In this document: positions 34,344-41,691 of the stretch, piece after piece
Numbering within the stretch: the stretch's first letter is position 1
How the letters are laid out: the number at the start of each line of letters is the position of its first letter
Assembly: GCF_014655595.1 (NCBI RefSeq)
Contig: NZ_BNBL01000001.1
Location: 412,310 to 476,309 of the forward strand
Reading direction: 5' to 3'
Source of the DNA: Streptomyces griseocarneus
GTDB lineage: Bacteria; Actinomycetota; Actinomycetes; Streptomycetales; Streptomycetaceae
Length of the DNA stretch: 64,000 bases
Notes under the pieces: generated by a model
Told to the model about the DNA's origin: nothing
The model's input: the letters and a program-made list of their open reading frames with translations, nothing else
Databases searched by the model: none
Program-made: the position numbers and the translations under genes

Positions 34344-35345
34344 GTGGACTTCGGCCTCGTCCTCCAGACCGACCCGCCCGCCTCCACCGTCGTCGAACTC
34401 ATGCGCACGGCCGAGCGGTCCGGCTTCCGCTACGGCTGGACCTTCGACTCCGCCGTGCTGTGGCAGGAGCCCTTCGTCATCTACAGCCGCATCCTGGAAC
34501 ACACCGAACGCCTCGTCGTCGGCCCCATGGTCACCAACCCCTCCACCCGCAGCCCGGAGGTCACCGCCTCCACCTTCGCCACGCTCAACGACATGTACGG
34601 CAACCGCACGGTGTGCGGCATCGGCCGGGGTGACTCCGCGATGCGGGTGGCGGGCCGCAAGCCCAACACCCTGGCCACGCTCAGCGAGGCCATGCGGGTC
34701 ATCCGCGACCTGGCGGAGGGCCGGGAAACTGTCATAGACGGTACGGCGCTGCGACTGCCCTGGGTGCGCGACGGCCGGCTGCCCGTGTGGATGGCGGCCT
34801 ACGGGCCCAAGGCCCTGGCCCTCGCCGGCCGGGAGGCCGACGGCTTCATCCTCCAGCTCGCCGACCCGTATCTGACGGAGTGGATGATCAAGGCCGTCCG
34901 CGACGCGGCCGCCGAGGCGGGCCGCGACCCCGCCTCCGTCACCATCTGCGTGGCCGCGCCCGCCTACGTCGGCGACGACCTCGGCCACGCCCGCGACCAG
35001 TGCCGCTGGTTCGGCGGCATGGTCGGCAACCACGTCGCCGACCTCGTCACCCGCTACGGCGAGCACTCCGGCCTGGTCCCCGAGGCGCTCACGGATTACA
35101 TCAAGCAGCGCCACGGCTACGACTACAGCCACCACGGCCGCGCGGGCAACCCCTCCACGGACTTCGTGCCGGACGGGATCGTCGACCGCTTCTGCCTGCT
35201 GGGACCGGTGGAGGCACACCGCGAACGGCTGGAGCGGCTGCGGGAGCTGGGCGTGGACCAGTTCGCCGTCTACGCCATGCACGACGCGAAGGAGGCGACG
35301 ATCGAGGCCTACGGGAAGCACATCATCCCGGTGCTGGGCGGATGA
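34344..35345 (+). CDS. LLM-class flavin/F420-dependent oxidoreductase (TIGR03842-like)
   Basis: 333 aa. GTG 34344 is preferred over 34332 because AAGGAG (34327-34332) can serve only the former, although the gap is long (11 nt). The TIM-barrel luciferase-like pattern is clear: MDFGLVLQTDPPASTVVELM, YGWTFDSAVLWQEPFVIYSR, VVGPMVTNPSTRSPEVTAST, VCGIGRGDSAMRVAG, PVWMAAYGPKALALAGREAD. It starts 26 bp after hydA and is almost certainly in the same transcript. No PreTA/DPD-type dihydropyrimidine dehydrogenase is visible here, so this protein is a candidate for the first, reductive step or for a related flavin-dependent reaction. Confidence 0.85.
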   Translation: MDFGLVLQTDPPASTVVELMRTAERSGFRYGWTFDSAVLWQEPFVIYSRILEHTERLVVGPMVTNPSTRSPEVTASTFATLNDMYGNRTVCGIGRGDSAMRVAGRKPNTLATLSEAMRVIRDLAEGRETVIDGTALRLPWVRDGRLPVWMAAYGPKALALAGREADGFILQLADPYLTEWMIKAVRDAAAEAGRDPASVTICVAAPAYVGDDLGHARDQCRWFGGMVGNHVADLVTRYGEHSGLVPEALTDYIKQRHGYDYSHHGRAGNPSTDFVPDGIVDRFCLLGPVEAHRERLERLRELGVDQFAVYAMHDAKEATIEAYGKHIIPVLGG

Positions 35346-35363
35346 CGACGCCGGCCGGGGACG

Positions 35364-36419
35364 CTACGGAACGCGCGCCGTCCACTCCCGCGAGGAGAAC
35401 TTCGTGGCGGCGAGCTCCTCGGCCCGCGCCATCTCCTCCGCCGTGACCGAGCCCTCCTTCAGCCCGTACCGCCCGCGGAACGACTCGATCATCCTCTCGA
35501 TGACGGCCGGCCGCGGGAGGCCGGTCTGCCGGCGCAGCGGATCCACCCTCTTCTTCGCGCTCTTCGTGCCCTTGTCGGACAGCTTCTCCTTGCCGATGCG
35601 CAGCACCTCGAGCATCTTGTCGGCGTCGATGTCGTAGGCCATCGTCACGTGGTGCAGGACCGCACCGTTCTCGCCCATCATTCGCTTCTGCGCGGCCCCG
35701 GCGATCTTCCCGGACTCGGTGGCGATGTCGTTCAGCGGCTGGTACCAGGCTTTGATGCCCATGTCCCCGAGGGCGGCGAGCACCCAGTCGTCGAGGTAGG
35801 CATAGCTGTCGGCGAAGGACAGGCCTTGCACGAGGGAGTCCGGTACGTAGAGCGAGTAGGTGATCGTGCTTTGGGGTTCTACGAACATAGCCCCGCCACC
35901 GCTGATACGCCGGACGACCGTCATGTCATGACGCGCGGCGGATTCCATATCCACTTCGTTGCGCAACGACTGGAAACTACCGATGATCACGGCCGGCGAT
36001 TCCCATTCCCACACGCGCAGCGTCGGCGGCCGGCGCCCCGCAGCGACCTCCGCGGTGAGGACCTCGTCCAGCGCCATGTGCAGGGCGGGGGACTGGGGGC
36101 CCTCGTGGATGAGCTGCCAGTCGTAGTCGTGCCAGTCGGTGGCATTGGCCAGTGCCCGGCGCACGGCGACGCCCACGGCCTCGGAGGTGAGACCGAACAT
36201 GACGGTGCCCTCGGGGAGGGCCGCGTCGATGCGGGCGGCGAGCTCCTGCGCCGGCAGGTCGGCGTTGGCCCCTTCCAGCGCCCGGTTGATGTCGAACAGC
36301 GCCTCGTCGGGCTCCAGGAAGAAGTCCCCGGCCACCCGCACGTCACGAAGGGCCCCGTCGCGGACCTCGACGTCCACGACGACCAGCTTGCCCCCCGGAA
36401 CCTTGTACTCCCCGTGCAC
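35364..36419 (-). CDS. lplA: Lipoate-protein ligase A-like
   Basis: 351 aa, GTG start at 36419 with CTGGAGG upstream. The N-terminal ~90 residues (MHGEYKVPGGKLVVVDVEVR, FDINRALEGANADLPAQELA) are the small accessory domain usually found at the C-terminus of E. coli LplA. The catalytic BPL/LplA domain follows, with RRISGGGAMFVEPQSTITYS (lipoyl-AMP loop) and the catalytic Lys in ESGKIAGAAQKRMMGENGAV. It attaches lipoate to E2 and GcvH subunits. A truncated relative lies 3 kb away at 39.4-39.7 kb. It converges on the LLM gene. Confidence 0.9.
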   Translation of the reverse strand: MHGEYKVPGGKLVVVDVEVRDGALRDVRVAGDFFLEPDEALFDINRALEGANADLPAQELAARIDAALPEGTVMFGLTSEAVGVAVRRALANATDWHDYDWQLIHEGPQSPALHMALDEVLTAEVAAGRRPPTLRVWEWESPAVIIGSFQSLRNEVDMESAARHDMTVVRRISGGGAMFVEPQSTITYSLYVPDSLVQGLSFADSYAYLDDWVLAALGDMGIKAWYQPLNDIATESGKIAGAAQKRMMGENGAVLHHVTMAYDIDADKMLEVLRIGKEKLSDKGTKSAKKRVDPLRRQTGLPRPAVIERMIESFRGRYGLKEGSVTAEEMARAEELAATKFSSREWTARVP

Positions 36420-36802
36420 CGTGCGTCCTCCAGAAACGTGCCTCTGAGCCGGTCTCAGCGGCGGATACAGTCACCGTACGTGCTGGGCTGACGGGGCACT
36501 GTTGGCCGGAGCGCCCCGGGCGCGGCCACGATCCGCGCGGCAATGGCCGGCCTAGGAGCAGATGGACTGTGGTCACCGGTAAAACACCGGGAGAGCACTT
36601 CAGGACGGGCCGCCGATGCCGGGTCGGCAGCAGCTTTTCTGAAGCAGTGACGGCCCTGCGCGGAGGACCGGTCGGGCGGAGGCCATGCGTGGACAATGCG
36701 CATTTCACCCGATGAGCTGACCGGTGGGCCCATGCCGGTATCCGGGACCGTGCCGGTGGCTAGCTTCGGCCGGGACGCGTCACCTCACGCCGAAGGAGTG
36801 TC
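36420..36802. other. 383-bp intergenic region between lplA and the glycine-rich protein gene
   Basis: This divergent promoter region contains no supported gene. It is less codon-like than its surroundings, with a GGTCACCGGTAAAACACCGG stretch near 36570-36590 and repeated CCGGT motifs near 36718-36765. AAGGAG at 36793-36798 is the ribosome site of the downstream gene. Otherwise I see nothing. Confidence 0.5.
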
Positions 36803-38011
36803 ATGAGCCTGTTGCCGTTTTCGTCCCGCGCATATGACCGTTCACGGTCGGGGCCGCCGTCCTTGTCCCGTCGCGGCAGATCCGTCCGTGCGGTGGCCGG
36901 GATCCTGTTCCTGACAGGGAGCCTGCTGCCGATGGCCACGGCAGCTCCCGCCCACGCCGCCGGCCAGCAGGAGTGGGGGCCCGGGCGCTGGCTGTGGACC
37001 GTTCCCGCCGGCGTCACCTCGATCACCGTCTCCATGTGGGGCGGCGGGGGCGGGGGCGGAGGCGCGGGAGGCGGCGGAGGAGGCGGGGGCGGAGGCGGCG
37101 GCGGTAACGGCAACAAGAGCAACCCCCTCGGCGGCAGCAACGGCGGGGGAGGGGGCGGGGGCGGGGGCGCCTCGGTCGGCGGCAGCGGCGGCGGCGGGGG
37201 CAGCGGCGGCCATGTGACCTGTGTGCTGACCGTGCGGCCGGGCGACCAACTGGAGATGTACGTGGGCGGCGGCGGAGCGGGCGGCCGTGGCGGTGCCGGC
37301 GGCGAGGGCGGCAAGGGCGGCAAGGGCGGCGCCACCGCATTCGGCGGCGGCAGCGACGGGGGGCAGGGCCGAGCGGGCCACGCCGGAACCAGCGGAGCAA
37401 ACGGCGACGGCGGCATCATCTACCGGCGCATCGGCGGCAGTGGCCGCCCGTCGACCGTGGCGACCGTCTCGGGCGGCAAGAGCGGAGCCCGGGGCCTTGC
37501 CGGTCATCCGGGCAAGCCCGGCAAGGGCGGGAACAACGGCACCTCGGGCGGCGGTACGCCCGGTGTCGGCGGGGAAGGCGCGCACACGCAGGTGGCGGGC
37601 GGCGCCGGAGGTGTGGGCGGCGCCACCTCCAACACCTGCGCAGGCACAGGCGCCGTCATCACGCCCGGCAGCGCCGGCGCGAAGGGCGGCGACGGCGGGC
37701 CCGGCCAGAACGGAACGAACGGGGAGCTGCACCTCGGGGGCAGCCCGGGTGGTGAGGGCGGTGCCGGCGGGCTCGCAAGCGCCGGCGGCGCACCGGGATC
37801 GCCGGGCTCGGCCCACGGCGCGGGCGGCGCAGGCGGAGCCGGCGGTAACGTCGGCAGCTCGGGCGGCAACGGCGGGCGGGGCGGCTCCGACGCCCAGGGC
37901 GTAGACCGCAAATACCGCCTCGGGCAGAACGCCGGATCCGGAGTCGCCGGCACTGCGGGCACGACCGGCGCCAGCGGCGGCGGTGACGGAGCGGTGACCA
38001 TCACCTGGTGA
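36803..38011 (+). CDS. Secreted glycine-rich structural protein
   Basis: 402 aa from ATG 36803 with AAGGAG upstream. The signal peptide spans about residues 1-53 (basic n-region, VAGILFLTGSLLPMATAAPA, cleavage near AHAA). The mature protein opens WGPGRWLWTVPAGVTSITVS, then runs into almost continuous Gly-rich sequence with poly-Gly blocks of 8-14 residues and many GGxGG/GxxG repeats, and closes with GGDGAVTITW. The beta-strand caps flanking Gly-rich loops match the architecture of Gly-rich secreted domains seen in actinobacteria. Only two Cys (140 and 279) occur, so one disulphide is possible. It is probably an extracellular or wall-associated matrix protein, and the function is unknown. It lies in an accessory patch with IS remnants. 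Confidence 0.82.
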   Translation: MSLLPFSSRAYDRSRSGPPSLSRRGRSVRAVAGILFLTGSLLPMATAAPAHAAGQQEWGPGRWLWTVPAGVTSITVSMWGGGGGGGGAGGGGGGGGGGGGGNGNKSNPLGGSNGGGGGGGGGASVGGSGGGGGSGGHVTCVLTVRPGDQLEMYVGGGGAGGRGGAGGEGGKGGKGGATAFGGGSDGGQGRAGHAGTSGANGDGGIIYRRIGGSGRPSTVATVSGGKSGARGLAGHPGKPGKGGNNGTSGGGTPGVGGEGAHTQVAGGAGGVGGATSNTCAGTGAVITPGSAGAKGGDGGPGQNGTNGELHLGGSPGGEGGAGGLASAGGAPGSPGSAHGAGGAGGAGGNVGSSGGNGGRGGSDAQGVDRKYRLGQNAGSGVAGTAGTTGASGGGDGAVTITW

Positions 38012-38052
38012 CCCCACACACGTTCCTGTTCGCCCGGTAGACACTGGCACTA

Positions 38053-38247
38053 TGGACTGTCCGGCGGGTCACGGGCGGAGCCGGAGGCGAATGGCGGCGA
38101 CGGCCATGGTGCCGTGGAAGATGTACGCCCTCTTGTCGAATCGGGTGGCTACGGCGCGGAAGCCACCGACGCAGCCTCTGCCCTTCCTTGGGTGACAAGG
38201 AAGGGCAGAGCCGTACTGGCCAGGTCACATGGCCCACCGGACAGCAC
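38053..38247. mobile_element. Internally deleted IS5-like element (195 bp) with terminal inverted repeats
   Basis: The left end contains CTGTCCGGCGGG (38057-38068), and the right end, read in reverse complement, CTGTCCGGTGGG (38232-38243). Both ends are flanked by CTA (38050-38052 and 38248-38250), a plausible target duplication. Inside, the minus strand retains a transposase C-terminus. A 14-bp perfect hairpin (CTCTGCCCTTCCTT at 38176-38189 and its complement at 38197-38210) lies at what may be the deletion junction. It is a MITE-like remnant and is not autonomous. Confidence 0.6.
38069..38195 (-). pseudogene. IS5-family transposase C-terminal fragment
   Basis: Read from about 38195 to the stop at 38069-38071, the frame gives RKGRGCVGGFRAVATRFDKR followed by AYIFHGTMAVAAIRLRLRP. 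This is the typical C-terminal tail (RFDKRAYxFHGTxxVAAIRLxLR) of streptomycete IS5-type transposases. No catalytic DDE core remains. It ends just inside the left terminal repeat. Confidence 0.7.
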
Positions 38248-38287
38248 CTAGTGGGGTGATGAACAAGAGGAGGAGCTAGAGCACGCC

Positions 38288-38494
38288 TCAGCGTTGGGGC
38301 ATCACGTTCTCCGCCTGGGGCCCCTTCGAGCCTTGGGTGATCGAGTACTCGACCCGCTGGTTCTCCTCCAGTGACTTGTAGCCACTGGTCTGGATGGCGC
38401 TGAAGTGCACGTACACATCCGGGCCCCCGTCGTCCTGGGTGATGAAACCGAAGCCCTTGTCAGCGTTGAACCACTTCACCGTGCCCTGTGCCAT
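38288..38494 (-). CDS. Cold-shock domain protein (CspA family)
   Basis: 68 aa, ATG 38494, with GTAGGAGCG directly upstream. A single cold-shock domain: RNP1 is KGFGFI and RNP2 is VYVHFS (Tyr replaces the usual Phe), with WFNADKG at the start and AENVMPQR at the end. It is an RNA chaperone/ssDNA binder. It is transcribed toward the IS remnant. A long region without genes upstream (about 550 bp) leaves room for a long 5' leader, as is common for csp genes, and carries a strong dyad at 38676-38701. Confidence 0.93.
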   Translation of the reverse strand: MAQGTVKWFNADKGFGFITQDDGGPDVYVHFSAIQTSGYKSLEENQRVEYSITQGSKGPQAENVMPQR

Positions 38495-39046
38495 CGCTCC
38501 TACTTCCCCTAGCTGTGTTGCGGCGCCACAGGATTCCCTTTTTGGGTGCCGGCAGTGGGGCCACGAAGGAGCCCTGCCTTCATCATGCTTACGGCGGGCT
38601 GTGGGGCACGTGGAACGCGGCGTTGACTGACCCAATCGGATGACCGAGCCCGGTATATCCAGCGAAGTTGGCAGGGGCGCTATCACGGTTGTGAAAGCGC
38701 CGACCCGTAGGTCCACGTCTCCACTGTGCGCGCCGGGCCTGCGGTTGGCACAGTGTGACCCGGGGCGGCATGTCCTCCGGTCCCCCGACCGCAGACCCGC
38801 TCTCCCCCCTCCAGCAAAGGCGACAACTGCCGATGGGGAATTCAGCTCTGCAAGGGCACGCATAGCTCAACCCCCTCACCAATTTTGTGAATTTGCCGCA
38901 TGGAGGAGGTCGAGGATTGACTATGGCCGTTCCATGATTTGTCCAGTGGTGGCGTGAGGTTGCGCACGGCATTGATCCGAGATGCGGTCTCTGCTGGAGT
39001 GTGTGAGCCTGACAACGGCCCTAGCCCCTAGCCTCCAGGAGGCACC
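38495..39046. other. 552-bp divergent intergenic region between csp and the Gln-rich gene
   Basis: No supported gene is present. The minus-strand half should contain the csp leader and promoter. The dyad at 38676-38701 is the only clear structure. CCTAGCCCCTAGCC just before the Gln-rich gene is a short direct repeat. G+C is lower than in the flanking core genes, which fits an accessory segment. Confidence 0.5.
38676..38701. promoter_or_regulatory. 11-bp dyad upstream of the cold-shock gene
   Basis: GGCGCTATCAC-ggtt-GTGAAAGCGCC has 10 of 11 pairs matching. It is located 181-207 bp upstream of the csp start on the coding strand. It may be a protein-binding palindrome or an RNA hairpin in a long leader. 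Confidence 0.45.
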
Positions 39047-39217
39047 ATGGCCGAGAAGGGGAACCGCGACCAGCAGCAGAAGGCTGCCGTACAGGCCGAG
39101 CGTGATCAGCAGCAGAAACAGCAGTCGGCGATGGAAGCCCAGGCGAAGCAAGCGGCCGAGGCCGATCCGGAGAATGTTGCCCGTAAGCGTGGGGAGCGCC
39201 GTTTCGGTCACAACTAA
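39047..39217 (+). CDS. 56-aa Gln-rich hydrophilic protein
   Basis: ATG 39047 with a strong AGGAGG seven bases upstream. The protein is MAEKGNRDQQQKAAVQAERD, then QQQKQQSAMEAQAKQAAEAD and PENVARKRGERRFGHN. It is almost entirely charged or Gln/Ala residues, with two RDQQQK repeats, and is predicted to be a single amphipathic helix or coiled coil. I do not recognise a characterised family. Codon positions show streptomycete GC bias but weaker than neighbours. The stop codon abuts the start of an IS-like end, so the native C-terminus may have been altered by insertion. Confidence 0.65.
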   Translation: MAEKGNRDQQQKAAVQAERDQQQKQQSAMEAQAKQAAEADPENVARKRGERRFGHN

Positions 39218-39373
39218 AGGCTGTCCCGTAACGCCTGGTGCGTGATGCTGTTGGTCAGGGCATGTGTGGGGTGGTCTCAGCAGGTGACCCGAAGTGCGTC
39301 AAGAAGTTCTCGGGTCTTGGACCGACGGGGTTCCGAAAGCTAGTCACACTGGCACGCCGTCGTGGAGGGGCTG
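39218..39373 (+). mobile_element. IS5-like element remnant with transposase N-terminus
   Basis: It begins AGGCTGTCCCGTAACGCC, which looks like an IS5-group terminal repeat, directly after the TAA of the Gln-rich gene. From ATG 39262 the plus strand encodes MCGVVSAGDPKCVKKFSGLG and PTGFRKLVTLARRRGG. This resembles the N-terminal (F-T/S-G-L-x-P-x-x-F-x-K-L-V) part of IS5-type transposases. Homology stops at about 39373, where sequence matching lplA begins. It is a truncated remnant in the opposite orientation to the one at 38.1 kb and has different ends. Confidence 0.5.
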
Positions 39374-39674
39374 CGCAGCGCCGGCGCCCGCCGCCCGGCC
39401 GCGACCTCGGCCGTCAGGACCTCGTCGAGGGCCATGTGCAGGGCGGGCGACTGCGGACCGTCGTGGATGAGCTCCCAGTCGTAGTCGGTCCAGTCGGCCG
39501 CGTTCGCCAGGGCCCGGCGCACCGCGATTCCCACGGCCTCCGAGGCGAAGCCGAACAGCACCGCCCCCTCGGGCAGCGCCGCGTCGATCCGGGCCGCGAG
39601 CTGCGGGGCCGGGGTGTCGGCCGGGGCGCCCTTCAGGGCCCGGTGCCGCCCGGCACCTTGTATTCACCGTGCAC
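39374..39674 (-). pseudogene. Truncated and internally deleted second copy of lplA
   Basis: The start is intact (GTG 39674, MHGEYKVPGG, with CTGGAGG upstream as in the full gene). About 38 codons are then missing and the frame hits a TGA. Homology resumes in another frame as RALKGAPADTPAPQLAARID, then VLFGFASEAVGIAVRRALAN and DYDWELIHDGPQSPALHMAL. It ends at EVAAGRRAPALR, where IS-like sequence takes over. The catalytic RRxxGGG and Lys motifs are absent. It is a clear relic, and the intact lplA lies at 35364-36419 in the same orientation. Confidence 0.88.
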
Positions 39675-39797
39675 GGCGCACCCTCCAGCTTCGTTTCTCC
39701 CGTCGGCTCACCCGGCCGACGGCGGAATCCACCGTAACTCCGCGGCGATCGCCGCGCGGCCTTGCGCGACGGCCGGGGATCCGCCTCGCTGGACGGC

Positions 39798-41591
39798 ATG
39801 TTCACCACACGCCCCACGCTCCAGGGCACCTTCGGCATGGTGTCCTCCACCCACTGGCTGGCCTCGCAGTCCGCGATGGCCCTGCTGGAGGGCGGGGGCA
39901 ACGCCTTCGACGCGGCCGTGGCCGCCGGCTTCGTCCTGCACGTGGTCGAGCCCCATCTGAACGGGCCGGCCGGCGAAGTGCCCGCCCTGATCGCCCCGGC
40001 CGGCGGTCCCGTGCGGGTGCTGTGCGGGCAGGGCCCCGCGCCCGCCGGGGCGGACATCGCGCACTACACCTCGCTCGGCCTCGACCTCGTCCCCGGCACC
40101 GGCCCGCTGGCCGCCGCGGTCCCCGGCGCGTTCGACGCCTGGATGCTGCTCCTGCGCGATCACGGCACCAGGCCGCTCGCCGACGTCCTGGCCCCCGCCA
40201 TCGGCTACGCGGAACACGGCCACCCGCCCGTCGAGCAGCTCGCCCGCACCGTGGAGGCCGTGCGCGGGCTGTTCGCCACCGAGCCGGAGTGGGCGGCCTC
40301 CGCCGCCCTGTACCTGCCCGGCGGCCGCCCGCCGGCCCCCGGCCGGCCGCACCGCAACCCGGCCCTCGCCGCCACCTGGCGCCGGCTGCTGTCCGAGGCG
40401 TCGGCGGCCGGCCGCGGCCGCGAGGCCGTCATCGACGCCGCGCGCCGCGTCTGGCGCGAGGGCTTCATCGCCGAGGCGCTCGCCCGGGCCGCCGCCCGCC
40501 CCACCCTGGACACCTCCGGCGAGCGCCACGCCGGCACCCTCACCGGCGACGACCTCGCCCGCCACCGCGCCCACTACGAGGACCCCGTCACCCACGACTG
40601 GAACGGCTGGACCGTCTGCAAGCCGGGCCCCTGGTCGCAGGGCCCGGTCCTGGCCCAGCAACTCGCCCTGCTGCCCGGCAGCCTGCCGGAGTACGGGACG
40701 TCCGAGTACGTCCACACGCTCGTCGAGGGCGGCAAGCTCGCCATGGCCGACCGCGAGGCCTGGTACGGCGACGCCACCGGCGACGTACCGCTGCGCGCCC
40801 TGCTCTCGGACGGCTACAACGCCGCCCGGCGCGAGCTGATCGGCGACACCGCCTCGTACGCCCTGCGCCCCGGCAGCCCGGACGGCCGCACCCCGCGCCT
40901 CGCCCGCCACGCCCTGGGCGACGCCGCCGCGCCCGCCCCGGCCGTGCCCGGCTCCGGCGAACCGACCGTCGCCGCGAACGGCGCGACCCACGGGGACACC
41001 TGCCACCTCGACGTCGTCGACCGCTGGGGAAACATGATCTCCGCGACGCCCAGCGGCGGCTGGCTGCAGTCCAACCCCGTCGTCCCCGGCCTCGGCTTCC
41101 CCCTCGGCACCCGCCTGCAGATGACCTGGCTGGAGCCCGGCCTGCCCGGCTCCCTCACCCCCGGCCGCCGGCCGCGCACCACGCTCAGCCCCTCGCTGGC
41201 CCTGCGCGGCGGCGAGCCGGTCATGGCCTTCGGCACCCCGGGCGGGGACCAGCAGGACCAGTGGCAGCTGCACTTCCTCCTCGCCGTCGCCCTGCGCCCG
41301 CCGGTCCGCGGCGGCCTTGACCTGCAGGGCGCGATCGACGCCCCGAACTGGCACCAGAGCGGCTTCCCCTCCTCCTTCCACCCCCGCGCGGCCCACCCGG
41401 GCAGCGTCACCGTCGAGTCCCGGATCGGGGAGCGCGTGATCGCCGGGCTGCGCCGCCGCGGGCACGACGTCACGGTCGGCGGCCCGTGGTCCGAGGGCCG
41501 GCTGTGCGCGGTGGCGCGCGACCCGGAGAGCGGGCTGCTGTCGGCGGCCGCCAATCCGCGCGGCATGCAGGGGTACGCGGCCGGGCGGTGA
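39798..41591 (+). CDS. Gamma-glutamyltransferase-family protein (cytosolic paralogue)
   Basis: 597 aa from ATG 39798. It has no signal peptide, unlike the GGT at 28.7 kb. Family hallmarks: LEGGGNAFDAAVAAGFVLHV, NGPAGEVPALIAPAGGPVRV, the processing site THGDTCHLDVVDRWGNMISA (candidate nucleophile Thr in DTCH), and TTLSPSLALRGGEPVMAFGT. Large divergence from the first copy suggests the oxamate amidohydrolase or acylase-type branch of the Ntn superfamily rather than a simple duplicate. The start follows the lplA relic by ~120 bp. Confidence 0.85.
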   Translation: MFTTRPTLQGTFGMVSSTHWLASQSAMALLEGGGNAFDAAVAAGFVLHVVEPHLNGPAGEVPALIAPAGGPVRVLCGQGPAPAGADIAHYTSLGLDLVPGTGPLAAAVPGAFDAWMLLLRDHGTRPLADVLAPAIGYAEHGHPPVEQLARTVEAVRGLFATEPEWAASAALYLPGGRPPAPGRPHRNPALAATWRRLLSEASAAGRGREAVIDAARRVWREGFIAEALARAAARPTLDTSGERHAGTLTGDDLARHRAHYEDPVTHDWNGWTVCKPGPWSQGPVLAQQLALLPGSLPEYGTSEYVHTLVEGGKLAMADREAWYGDATGDVPLRALLSDGYNAARRELIGDTASYALRPGSPDGRTPRLARHALGDAAAPAPAVPGSGEPTVAANGATHGDTCHLDVVDRWGNMISATPSGGWLQSNPVVPGLGFPLGTRLQMTWLEPGLPGSLTPGRRPRTTLSPSLALRGGEPVMAFGTPGGDQQDQWQLHFLLAVALRPPVRGGLDLQGAIDAPNWHQSGFPSSFHPRAAHPGSVTVESRIGERVIAGLRRRGHDVTVGGPWSEGRLCAVARDPESGLLSAAANPRGMQGYAAGR

Positions 41592-41691
41592 GGCCGGGCC
41601 GGCGCGCTGCGCGCCCAGGCGTTCACCGCGATGTCGCCGGGAGGCCACCACCGCACCACCGCATGTCGGTGTGACGTGGTTCGATGTCCAT

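Noticed and set aside
37030..37990. Gly-rich repeats as a CRISPR-like or tandem DNA array
   Set aside because: The periodicity is codon-level (GGC/GGN) within one open frame with a signal peptide. There are no uniform spacers.
38041..39355. The 10-mer ACACTGGCAC at 38041-38050 and 39346-39355, near both IS remnants
   Set aside because: It could hint at a shared target or recombination junction, but a single 10-bp match is weak evidence and the flanks differ.
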